Positions 35,392 through 47,924 of a DNA stretch of 64,000 nt are shown here, piece by piece. A model generated the notes under the pieces. That model was not told where the DNA came from. It was given only the letters and a program-made list of their open reading frames with translations, and made no database searches. Every line of letters begins with the position of its first letter. Position 1 is the stretch's first letter. The stretch covers positions 19,535,366-19,599,365 of the forward strand of contig NC_080731.1 in assembly GCF_019097595.1 (NCBI RefSeq). Reading direction: 5' to 3'. Source of the stretch: Hemibagrus wyckioides (taxonomy: Eukaryota > Chordata > Actinopteri > Siluriformes > Bagridae). The translations under genes and the position numbers were made by a program.

Positions 35392-38300
35392 TTAACTGAA
35401 AAGACAGCATAAAAACAGCAAAAAAACAAACAAACAAAAAAACCTTCTTCTATTTAAGAATTATGGAGGTCACTGTGATCTCAGATCTGTGCCTTCACAC
35501 AATCCTGTCTACGTTTTTTAAAAAAAAACTTGAAATGTTTCCTTGTGGAATTTTTTACTTGGTGTTTTCTAATGCTGTGTAATTCCTGTAAAAATAATTC
35601 AGGTATAAGTGTTCATGTCCATGTCCTTTTTGGGGGTCAGTGGATGGTGACTTTGTAAAAACGTGATCCTAGCTTTAGGACGGCTGCTGATGCTGTATGT
35701 CTGCAACAAGCTGACGTCTCCACCTATATGAAAACAGGATATTTAACACATCAGACATTGTAATGTATCTACACTAAACTGGGATATTAGCATCTTTTAA
35801 CACATTTGTTTAGTATACTTGCATGGGCATAATTTCCACTGGGGACAGGGGGGACATGTCCCTTCCACTTTTTAACCGTGCGCCGTCATCGCCATGGATG
35901 CAGCAGGAGCGAGCAGGACACAGAGAGTCTGTCTGTGTTGATGCGTGCGACCACATCCAGGAACGTTGCGTGTACACTCGCTAAAACTATCTGACCAAAA
36001 GGTGTAATGAACAGGTATCGCGGTTGTGGCACAGTCAGCAATGAAACACCAGAAGCAGCATTTAATGTCACCATGGATGAAAAAAGAAAGGAGATGTGAG
36101 TTGGTTGATTCAGTAAGTTAGTTCAGGTCAGGATAATCATTTGCTATTTATGTCTACGCCCGTTGATGTTAGCCTAACGCTGATTGAGCTAATGTTAGCA
36201 TGCACTGTTGTTGTTGGGTAACTTCAGAATGTAGATTAGAGCATTCAGTGTACCATGAAAATGAGTTCACTTTAAACTGTGCATTTTCTGTCAGCAATGT
36301 ATGACAAGAAGACTCATGTTTATGCATGAGAGACAATTATTAAAGTAATGATCAACATTTTCATATAATTCCATATTAATGTTGCTGCTGTCAATTGAAA
36401 TTATAAAATAGTGCTGTAACACACACACACACACACACACACACAGTTAATAAAAGATTTCTGTTGTTTCTATTCTAAACCCCTGTGGTTTGGTGGATGT
36501 GTCAATGACAGACGTCCTGAACAAGTCATTTATTTTACATTTTCATGTTCAGCGGTTAGTTTAAAATAAGTTTAACAGTGGAAACTGAGTCTCACGTTAT
36601 TTACGTTATTCACACACAAAACATTAATGATAAACGTTCATGACTTGATTCTCTCAAGTCTTCGTGATTGACCCCTACTGAACAATAAAGAAAGTAAGGG
36701 ATCTTTTTTTATATACATAGCTTACTATTCTTTTTGACAGAAAAAAGAATAGGCCCTAAATGTATGTTAATGCATTGTAAATGCAATCAAAAACATTTCC
36801 CCATTTTGTGTCCCCCCACTTTTCAAACCAAAGTTCCACCCTTGTATACTTGTATACTAATGGTACAGTTTTGTATTCTGTTCATTCTTTTTTTTTTTTG
36901 TTATGAGAATCAAGTAATTATTTAAAAATAATTTAGACTGCTTTGGTTCAGTGAATAGTTTTTTATTTATCGAGCTGATCTCAGTCTCACATGTAGATCC
37001 TCCCACTGGAGTGAACTCAAGGCCTCTGAGACAGGCTGTCCAGGCCTGAAGACTCTCCAGTCCAGCTGATATCACACGAGAAAATCAGACTGCAGATCAA
37101 TATCAGAATCACACACAAGGGAGATACATTTCTGTTCAGCAAATTCATGGTTCCCACCTCGAGACCTCATGGTGCAGGTGGTGCAGGCGACTTGTCACTG
37201 AACACAGAATCTCCTCATCAATACTATAATATTATCATTTCACTTTGGATGTTGGATATAATGCAGTGGGGCAGTGGAGGAGAGAAAGCGTTTATGATGT
37301 TTTAATGCAGAATTGTTTTTGTTTGTTTTTCTCTGTATCTCTCTGATGCTTGTAGTCTATCTACATATTGTAGGTTGTTGTTGTTGTTTTTCCCCCCAGA
37401 CCCCACCTGGAAGCAAAGATCTAATATTACCATAATATTACACATTCCACACATTCTTGTTGGTGTTGAAGCAACACTGCCCCCTAAAAATATTTACAAG
37501 CTCTTAGATTACACACAACATTTACATTATAAAAAAAATTATATCTTGAGTGTCGAGTCTCCGTCCTGCTTTCAGTTCACGTTGGAGTCGATTCCCGAGT
37601 CGATTCACTGATTCAGGGCTTTGAACAATAAGAGTCAACTCCACTGCTTCGAGTCGATTCCTCACACTGTATAAATCAATCTAAAATGTAAGATCAGTTT
37701 AATATCGGAGTGTTTCAGTTAGAGAGACAACCAGCAGATATTTATTTTACATTATTCTGAAGTTTAAACACATTAAACACTTGAAATGTGAGAAGTGATG
37801 ATGGGAAAAGTTTTAACATCAGATTAAAATCCTCTTTATCACATCACTGGAACTCTACTGCCTCCTACTGGTTCATTCCTGAATTATAATAAACACTCAG
37901 AAATAAAGCCTGAGACATGTATGCACTTCATTTATATTTATTTATTGTACTTGTATTTATTAGAGTCCCATAAATAAAAAGGAAACTTTAGCCTCCTGCA
38001 ATAATAAAAAGTTAAAATCTGTTGCCTTTGGATCAAACATCTTCATTTCTAACTCTGTATGAAATCATCATCTGATACTGAATGACTTTTATATTTATGT
38101 AAAAAAGCAGTCCCATGACTTTAATGTAAAAAAGGTTCCTTTATCTATCAGACTATACAGGAATATAAACAATATAAAGATAAAAAAGATCTAATGTGCA
38201 AACCCAAAATGAATAAAATAGATCATGTTGTAAATGTGAGGCATTTATGGTTCAGGTGTATGATTTAAAAACACGCTGTTTGGACCAAACCTTTACTAAA

Positions 38301-38613
38301 CACTGCTATTTGTTACCTGGGCCTCATTTCTGGAGGGATTTCTGTGTGTTTGTTGTAATATTTCACCATAAATAACCCAGAACATCATGAAAACCTTCTC
38401 TCACCCTCCAGAGCAGCAAACACAAGAAAAAATGAGCAAATATTTATTCATCATTTATAAAAATCTGTTGTCTTTGGCATTTCTTTACTGCAGCTTCATG
38501 ACGATGTCATACATCCTTTTTTATGATCACTGAATAACATCCAGATGTTCTCCAGACAGATCCCTGAGAAAGAATGCTGTACATGACATCACTTAGGTAT
38601 ATAATAAACATGG
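35392..38613. other. Intergenic between the class I and TRPV4 genes; likely DNA-element remnant 35820-36850
   Basis: The 3' UTR of class I gene 2 starts here; I see no convincing AATAAA close by. GGGGACAGGGGGGACATGTC near 35840 and TGTCCCCCCACTTTTC near 36809 look like opposite ends of one dispersed non-autonomous element, but the inverted ends are imperfect. The rest, to 38613, is AT-rich with no gene recognised. Confidence 0.45.
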
Positions 38614-38619
38614 TTTATT
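38614..38619 (-). terminator. Polyadenylation signal of the TRPV4-like gene
   Basis: AATAAA on the minus strand (AAAAATAAACCATG), about 220 bases after the stop codon at 38839-38841. Confidence 0.55.
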
Positions 38620-38838
38620 TTTCTAGTCTGTATGAAGTGACTTGAGGTGGACGTCCTCTCTGTTTGGTCCAGTTCTGCTCATGGTCTGCTTCCTGTCTCC
38701 TGATCTGTGTCTGTGTGACATCATGACTAGAGCTGGTGTAGATGATCACTCCAGGGTTTGTGGAGATGTAGGAGAAGTGGATGAAGGTGTTCTGCAGTGA
38801 TTGTGAGAACATTTGGAGCTCGTTGCTTGAGTCCAGAT

Positions 38839-39033
38839 CTAGTTTGAGTTGAAACTGTTTCTGTTCTTCAGCGGCTCCGTCATCTCCACCACATGCTCTC
38901 TGGAGCCTCTGTTCAGCTCCATTACACGAGGAACCACAGTGGACCAGCGATCTGTAACACACACACACACACAAACAGACACACACACACACACACTCAG
39001 AAGATTAGAGTCTAATACTGTGTCTAAGATATC

Positions 39034-39065
<32 letters not shown>

Positions 39066-39194
39066 CCCACCTCGTCGTAATCGTCTTGTGCTGCCTTGTT
39101 CATTTTGCTCTTTTTGTCCAGGATCTTCATTAATAATTCCCAGATTATGGTTCCAGTCTGACCACTTCACCTCGTCCACTCTGGAGGAAAATGT

Positions 39195-39226
<32 letters not shown>

Positions 39227-42200
39227 TTTCTATCATTATGAGAACAATTCATTAATATAATCATAATAATAATACATTTATTTGTGGGCACCTTTCAAAC
39301 TCTCAAGGTCACCTTACAAAGATAAATTTAAAACACAGCATAATGTAAAAGATACAAATAGACAACAGAATAATAGAGTAAAATATTTAAAAATAAAGTA
39401 ATAAAAGAAAATAATGAACGAGTGAAGTTCAGATATAAAATGCAGTTCTAAACATGTAAGTTTTGAGTCTGGATTTAAAGATTGTCAGAGAGTCTATACT
39501 TCTGATGTCAGCAGGAAGACTGTTCCAAAGGCGGGGTGCAGAGCAACTGAATGCTCTTAGCTTCATGGTGGACAGTGGAGCTGCTGGTGTGGTGAGCTGG
39601 CTAGCAGAAGAGGATCTGAGTGTACGGGAAGGTGTGTATAATTGGAGAAGGTCAGACAGTTATGGTGGAGCAAGATTATGAAGAGCCTTGACAGTGAATA
39701 GCAGAATTTTGTAATCAATACGGAACATCACAGGAAGCCAGTGAAGCTGGTGAAGAACTGGTGTGATATGATCAATAGGAGAAGTTCGAGTAATAATGCT
39801 TCTTGAGTTCTGTACCAGTTGAAGTTTATGAAGAATTTCTGAAGGCTATCCAAAAAGAACGGAGCTACAGTAATCTAAACATGATGTAACAAGGGCATGG
39901 ACTAAAATGGCAGTACTGTGCTGTGTCATGATTGGGTGGAGGAGATTAATATTGCGGAGGTGAAAGTATGCAGACCGAGTAACATTATTAACATGAGCCT
40001 CTAAGGAAAGTGTGCTATCAAGGATGACACCCAAACTCTTTACCTGAGGAGAAGGAAGAACAATGGAATTGTCAATATTTATTGAAAAACTATCAACTTT
40101 GGCTAAGGTGGACTTAGAGCTAACGAGAAGAACTGTTTTATTGTTATTCATTTGAAGAAAGTTGCAAGAAAACCAAGATTTAATTTCATTTAAACAAGCT
40201 GAAAGAACAGCGGGAGGAAGCGTGGAAGTAGGCTTTGTGGACAGGTAGAGCTGTGTATCATCCGCATAAGAATGAAGATTAATATTGTGTTTAAGATATT
40301 TCCAAGAGGAAGGAGAAAGATAAATAAAAGAGGGCCTAATACGGAACCTTGGGGAACACCTCTAGTGACAGGAGATGACTGAGATCTAAAATTTCTAAGT
40401 TGAACAAACTATGAACCGTGGAAAAGATATAATTTAAAGCAGTCGTGACATATGCCAGAGATGCCAAGAGAGGAGGAGAATGTTGTGGGAAAATAAGAAT
40501 TGTTAATAGACCAGAATCTGCTGCCATTAGAAGATCGTTTGTGATTTTTATAACCGCTGTCTCAGTATTATGAGATGGACGAAAACCAGACCGAAATTCT
40601 TCAAACAGATTGTTGGTAGTTAAATCTGACCTGCAACTATTTTTTCTAGTATTTTGGATAAAAATGGTAAATTCAAGATAGGATGAAAATTATTAAGGTT
40701 ATTGGGGCCCACACCAGGTTTTTTAAGTATAGGTGTTATTGCAGCAATTTTAAGGGATGATGGAACATGACCAGAACTCAGGGGTGAATGTATAATGTTG
40801 GTTATTAAGGTGGATAAAGAAGGCAATCAGGTTTTTACTAAATAGGTTGGGAGAGGATCTAACTGACTAGTTGAAGGTTTGGATTCATGAATAATTTGTG
40901 ATACTTCAGCAATAGGTGGCAGTTTAAAACTAGATAATGAAGAAGCCTAAGGTGTAAGAAGAGAAATGGAAAACAAAGAAGAAGAGGTGTTCAGAGAGGT
41001 CAGGTGATGATGAATATTGTCAATTTTAACTCTAAAAATGTCATCAAATGATCACATTGAGCAGTTGAGTAAAGGTGAGGTGGGAGAGTATCCATCGGCT
41101 GTAGTAACCTGTTAAAGGTTGAGAAAAGTACTCTTGTATTACCTGCACCTGACTTAATCAAGTTAGAATAGTAGATAGATTTTGCAGTAGAAATAACTTC
41201 CTTATATTAAAGCAGATGGTTGTGATACATTTGTTTATGAACAGTAAGTCCAGGTTCCAATTAACGACCTTTAGCTTTAAGCTGATAGAGCTCAGGTGTG
41301 TACCATGGTGCAGAATGAGTAAAAGAGACAGTCTGGGTTTTCAGAGGAGCAAGAGCATTGAGAAGGCTATGAAGACCACTGTTGTAGTGGAAGACAAGGT
41401 CATCAGTGGTGAGTAAATCCTCCTTTAAAATGGAGGAAAGAAACTGAACATGACTGTTTTAGTTGGGATAAAGTAAAACTGATACTGAAAGATATCAGCA
41501 CGTGATCAGAGAACGGAAGATGAACTGAAGAACAGTCACGAGGCACAAGGCCAGAACAGCAAATCAAGTCCAGAATATGTCCTTTCGAATGAGTCGGGAA
41601 ATCCATGAATTGCTGGAGCCCAAAACTATCCAGACAAGATAAAAAGTCCCTGGTGAGAACATTGGTGGTACCGTCCATATGTATAATAAAATCTCCCAAC
41701 AATAATATATATGGAGTAAATGCACTTTAATGAGTAAGAAATTTCTAATTTAATTAGAAAGTCGGTGTTCGGCTTAGGTGGGCAATATATAGCAGCAACA
41801 ATCATAGGGGGACAAGTTGGTCCTGTCAGTCTAGATACTATGGTTTCAAATGAGGGAAACACCGGTACTGACACAGACGAGACTTTCCACTTCTATCGAT
41901 AATCTATTGCAAGACCTCCATCTCTTCCAGAGGGGCGGGGTTGATAGATGTAAACAAACACAGGAGGAATAGATTCATTCAATTGTGAAAAAAGTCAAGT
42001 TTACGGTCCATCAGGAGGTTTTGAACAAGATGACCGTTGTTCGTAAGGGAGCGGATGTTGATTAAGCCAAAGTTAATATTGGTGTTGTCGTGTTTGACAG
42101 TGTCAGTAGCTGACCTGGCTAGGCTAGCAAAAACACAGTGGTTAACTTCCCGACCAGTGTTTCTTAAGGGGTGACGAATTGAAGACCAGAAAGATTTTAT

Positions 42201-43632
42201 AGTCTTGGAATCATCATAGTGAAAACTCCTACGGGACCCACAGTGGATTTATTTCCGATGAGGATGATGAACAATGTCCAAGTGAAGTTGTAAAGCCGGT
42301 GGCAGCTCCGACAGGTGGAACCGTAGTTGCAGGAGCTCAGCCGCAGAATATTGAATTACTGCTGTCAATGGATGAAATATGAGAGACAATGCAGTCCAAA
42401 CGAGCACGGTCCACACAAACGGCTTATTAATTTCAGGGAATAAACATGAACCGGCGTATGCTTTCTCGCAGTGGCAGCGATAAATGTAACAGGAACCAAC
42501 AAACAGGTAATCCAAACACAGGCACTATAGGCAGGGATAGGCACTAAAGGCAGATCTTCAACTAATAAAATAGGACATATTAGTCCAAAGCCACATTAAA
42601 AAAAACAATAAAAGAATAAAACGCGCCTCTGGAGAACAGCGGCAGCTAACGGCGCCAGCGTTCACTCTACCGGAAGTAATTAGTCATTAGACTAATCATA
42701 ACTCTAGCTGATTCATGCTCTGCTAAATTCTCTTGTGAGGACCAGGTGAAGATAACTGACATCTTTATCAGGACATTCTAGTCACCTGAAGCACCAGCGT
42801 TTGTCAGGCGTCCCGTCCCAGTTCTTGCCCACGGTCACCATTTCACCCACACGGAACTTTCTGCGCAGACACACGGGTAAAGAACGCTCGATGTCCAGGA
42901 TGGTTGTAGCCCACTGAGGATCACACAGAGAAACCGTGTCCAGATTGAGACAAATTTGTGAGTAAGGTTTCTAGATTCTCCTTTGGTCAGAGTTTACCTG
43001 CAGCTTCCAGATCTTTTTGCTCTGTTTGGACACCTTGGTGACGGTCTGACCCATCAGTGCGATCAGCATGTTGAGCAGGAGCACGAAGGACAGGACGATG
43101 TACGTGACGGCGAGGATGAGGCAGACGGCCGGGTACTGCATCCCCTGGAGCATCTCTTCCAGGTTCCCCAGGCCGATGGTCAGCTTGAACAGGTCCAGCA
43201 GAACGGTGCTGAAAGCCTCCGTGTCTCGACAGTAAGACTTTTTTGTGATGTCCCAGATGGTGTTTGTGCTGTTGGGGGGACACGGGTTGAGCAGAGACAC
43301 CAGAGCTGATAGACGAGAGAAACGTCAAGAAAATATGAGAGTTTTTTCTGTGATAAATAACTGTATTATTTATTACTCACACGTGCAGTATTGTATAATT
43401 ATATAATTATTATCCTTTACCTGAGGCGTAGCCGATCATGAAGAGGACGTAGACCAGCAGGAAGCGGAACAGATCTTTAAACAGAATCTACACAAAACAA
43501 TAAAACACACAATGAGGAACAAGAACAACATTCCTGAATAACAACGACCTATTATTAATGATTTACTGTAATATATGTAGTATTTCTACAGAACACAGTT
43601 ATTAGTCACTTATTATGAGTATGGTGTGTTTA

Positions 43633-43664
<32 letters not shown>

Positions 43665-45429
43665 ACCTTCTGGATCATGATGCTGTATGTACCAGTGAGT
43701 TTGAAGCCTCTGGTGAAATAAAGTGTGTTCATCCATCCTAACACCAGCGCACACACCATCACCATCACATAGGCCTGCACTCCGGCCAGGTACAGAGCCG
43801 CCGTCACCAGCACTAGCACAGAGTACACAAAGCTGCACACACACACACACACACACATCATAAAGTGTGTATATTTGTATATATATATACATTTACATAT
43901 ACATATACATACATGTATATGTAAATGTATATGTAATGTAATATAATGTATTGTAATGTAATGTACTGTAATATATATATATATATATGTAAATATCTGT
44001 GTGTGTGTGTGTGTGTGTGTTTGAATCTTACTAGAGAAATTGAAATGATCCGTCGATAAATAAAGAGCTCACTGCTGGACATTTCTTCAGAAACAGATCC
44101 TTTATCTGAAAAATAGAAAGAAATTTCAGTAGGGTTGCACGATTATGACAAAAATCATAATTGTTGATTATTCCCTTGAAATTGTAATTGCGATTATTAC
44201 TTACGATTATCACAATTGACATTAAATGGTGTTTTGAATAGCTTTATCGCATTGTTTGAAGCAACTGTATTTTATATAAAAATTTAAAAAAGCTGAAAAC
44301 ATTCTTCCTGAAAAACTTCTATTACTTAAGACTCAAATGTCCACTATACACTGCTTTGGTTTCTTTAAATAAAAAAAATTAAAATAGGTATTATTTATAA
44401 AAAATATATAAAAAAAATATATATGCATGGTATAAATAATGTTATACTAAAGACAAAATTCATTTATGAATCTAGAGTAAGTAATTGCGGGGGGGTGACA
44501 TAGGTGTATTTTAAACCCCGCACTGGAAACTGTATTAATCTGCACCATGTCTTTTACAGTGAAATGTGTAATGGCTTCAGTTATCTCCATTAGCCCTGGA
44601 GAAGCTGCCGGATACGGAGAAGTACAAAACCACGAGGTCGTGATGGGAGTGTGTGTTGCAGTTCTCACATGGCTTGTTGCTTTTTTTCACGTTAAAACAC
44701 TGGTCATATTGCACTCTGTGTCTGAAATTTAAATGACTGAATTAATTCATGGTGTTGCCCGATGGTGCAGAAACACACTATAGCATGCCGCTCGACATCA
44801 TCGCTAGTGAATCCAAAATAATTCCACACCACAGATAAAGCATTTCTGTTCAGTTCTAATTCTTGATTCTTCTCAGCAACACTTTGCAAACTATCTGATG
44901 TTTCTGTATCAGCGCACATGATCAGATAGACACGCGCAAGTGGATAATCAGGGCGTTGATAAGGACACGCCTACAGACTATTACGTAGGTCTATTAAAGT
45001 CTTTATTCTCCCCTCACAACTTAACATGCAATAAACACCCCTTAAACACGCAGAATAATACAGTCGATTTTTTTTGTAATCGCCGCTTTGAACGATTACG
45101 TAATCGTGGAATCTGTAATCGTAATCTCCATTAGAAAATCCTTTAATTGTGCAGCCCTAAATTCCAGTAGCAGATCTAAATCGATGGATCAGTCATGATG
45201 TGTGTCAGAACATCAGGACTAAGATCAGGACATTACTCAGAAACTCACTTTAAGGACACATTTTCTCTGTATTTTATAGTGGAATGTGTAATCATCATGA
45301 GTTCAGGGATGGGAATGTTTAGTGAGTCTGGTTCTTCTCACAGTTTCCTCCTCATGAAGTCTTGCCACCGTCACCTCTAACTTGGCCATTAGGGAGGAAC
45401 TAAAGTCTATAACCTAAGATTTCTTGTAA

Positions 45430-45464
<35 letters not shown>

Positions 45465-47890
45465 AGAGACTCACATTACTTAGGAAGAAAAACAGTCCAG
45501 AGCCGAGGGTGATGAGTTCTCCTGCCAGACGCAGTTTATCTCCCGTCGTTACGTATGGATACGGAGGCTGAGGAGGGATTTTAAGTGTTAACACACACGC
45601 ACACACACACACAGAATTGTGAACACGTAGTGTGTTTGTGTTGATGGTGCTCACTGTGCTTCCTGAAGGACGGTAGAAGGCGACGATTGTGAAGATGATC
45701 ATGGTGATGAGGTACGACACCACGCTGATGTAAAACGTCATGGAGGCAAATTTCTCCCACTTTGCCCTCAGCAGCTCATTAACCGGCTCCACAGCCAACA
45801 TCTCATGACGGTTCTGCACAAGCAATATCATCACACGTGGACGTGAGTATACATGATGTTGTATATCCCAGAATTCCTTGCTTTTTGCCACTTTATCTGT
45901 CCCAGTGTCTTGATTTTAATTTCAGACAACATGATGTTCTGTGTTCTTTGCACCTAATTCTTTAAATTTAATTAAAGGGGCTTGATCTTTTGACTGTTCC
46001 CTATTTCTGGGGGTCACCACAGCACACCATCCTGATCCACAAATTTGATTATTGCCACAGGTTGTTACACTGAATGTCCCCTTACACAGATCTGCCCAGT
46101 TTATATGGGCTTGAGACCAACACTGGGAGAGCATGGTCCTGTATGGGATGGTTCATACAGGATGGTTCAAACCACTAATCCCCTAATTGTACAGAGTATA
46201 GACTTTTGTATGATGAGTATAAATACTTAGTGTCCTCATGCTATTATCTCTATAAATGTGCTATAAACATGAAACTAGCTGGATTTCTGTTTGTCTGTCG
46301 CCCTCATGTCATCAGTTACCTCGATCCTGCTGTTATAGACGAGGATCTCCAGCACAGAGACGTCCTCGCCGCATGTGTCGAGGTAGGACAGGTCATACAG
46401 AGACGAGTACACCGGACCATACGCCCAGTCCTTAAACTTCCTGCACAGGTGACGCACCTCATCATCTTTGATTTCTCTCCGAATGATGTGCTGAAAAACC
46501 TGCAACAGAGAAACATCCCACTCATCGACTGCTGTGAACTCTTTATTAATACTAAACATCCCCTCTAAAGCTGTATCTCACCTACTATACTATACTATAC
46601 ACCACTCACTATACTGTTGTCTTTTATACGTTCCTATGTGTATTTATGAGCACAGATATTAAGCACATTAATGCCACAGCTGATGCACTTCTCCCAGCTC
46701 TCACCCCGATCTTGCCGAGTTTGGCGGCCATCATGAGCGGTGACATGCCGTCGTTGTTGAGCACCTGCTCCAGGTTGCACTCTGGGTAAAGTTTAGCACT
46801 TTTGATGAGCAGCAGGTCGTACATCTTAGTGACGAAGCGAGTGTTTTCACGTGTGTTGTCAGCCACGTGGACGAGAGCGTGCAGGACCGTGTTGCCACGT
46901 GAGTCCTGACGCCGCAAGTCTGCTTTCTTGTGGCTGTTCTCAATCAGGTAGTGCACCAAGGCAGGCTGGTTAGTGCAGCTGGCCAGAGAGAGAGGGAGCT
47001 CACCTGGACACACACACACACATACAAACACACACACACACACACAAGCTTCTTCTGTGAGTTAACTGGCTCATGTTGGCTAACACTCAGGTCTAGCTTT
47101 ATAGACAAAATTTTTGATGAAGTTTTAAATTTTTTGAGAACATTTTTAAGAACTTCAGACAGCCAATTTGGTGATAAAATCTGGTGTGGAGCTTGTACAA
47201 TAAACCTCTCCTGTCTTCTTCCTGATCCGATTTTCACATTTCACACAAGTTGTACTAACACACTTTCACCAGCAGGAGGCAGCAAACACGGTGAAGTTCC
47301 TAACAGAAGCACCTTTCACACGGAGCTGGATTTATTTAGAAGTCACACTGCTCCTGAAAGACTGAACTGTGCTCCTGCCATAAGGGTGGAGCTCCTAAAA
47401 CATCCTCTTCTTCACTCTCCAATAAGTGACCTAATAACATGCTGTAAAAACTCCTCCTCACTCACTACAGCTCTGCCATCTCTCCGTTCCTGCAGGTTTC
47501 ACTGCTTGGGTCATTAACACACTCCTGCTCGAGTGGCTTGAATTATTTTCCCAGAATTCCTGAATTAAAGTTCTTGTCTCAGTCTGATCATTACCATCAC
47601 ACACAGATGAATAAAACATGTGTACCTCCACTCCTACATCTCCATCATGTTTTTTCCTCTTTTTTTCCCCTCTTCCTCAAAAGCAATGCCGACGTTCCTC
47701 ATAAACGGAGAAGTGAAGCTGGAGGTTTACAAAACGCGTCACTCACCGAAGTAAAAATATCCTCCCTCATCTCGGGGCTGGAAGAATCGTCCACGAGCCT
47801 GAGCGTGAACATCAGCTTCCTTCTCCACCAGCAGCTCAGTGTAGTGTTTACAGCGTCGCTCGATGGCGATGTGCAGTGCCGTCTGACCTG

Positions 47891-47924
<34 letters not shown>

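Noticed and set aside
42983..43309. 108-codon plus-strand frame
   Set aside because: It is the antisense of the TRPV4 pore exon; the minus strand shows a clear channel domain with splice signals.
46930..47517. 195-codon plus-strand frame
   Set aside because: Starts antisense to TRPV4 coding exon 6 and runs through a CA repeat into intron; no motif.
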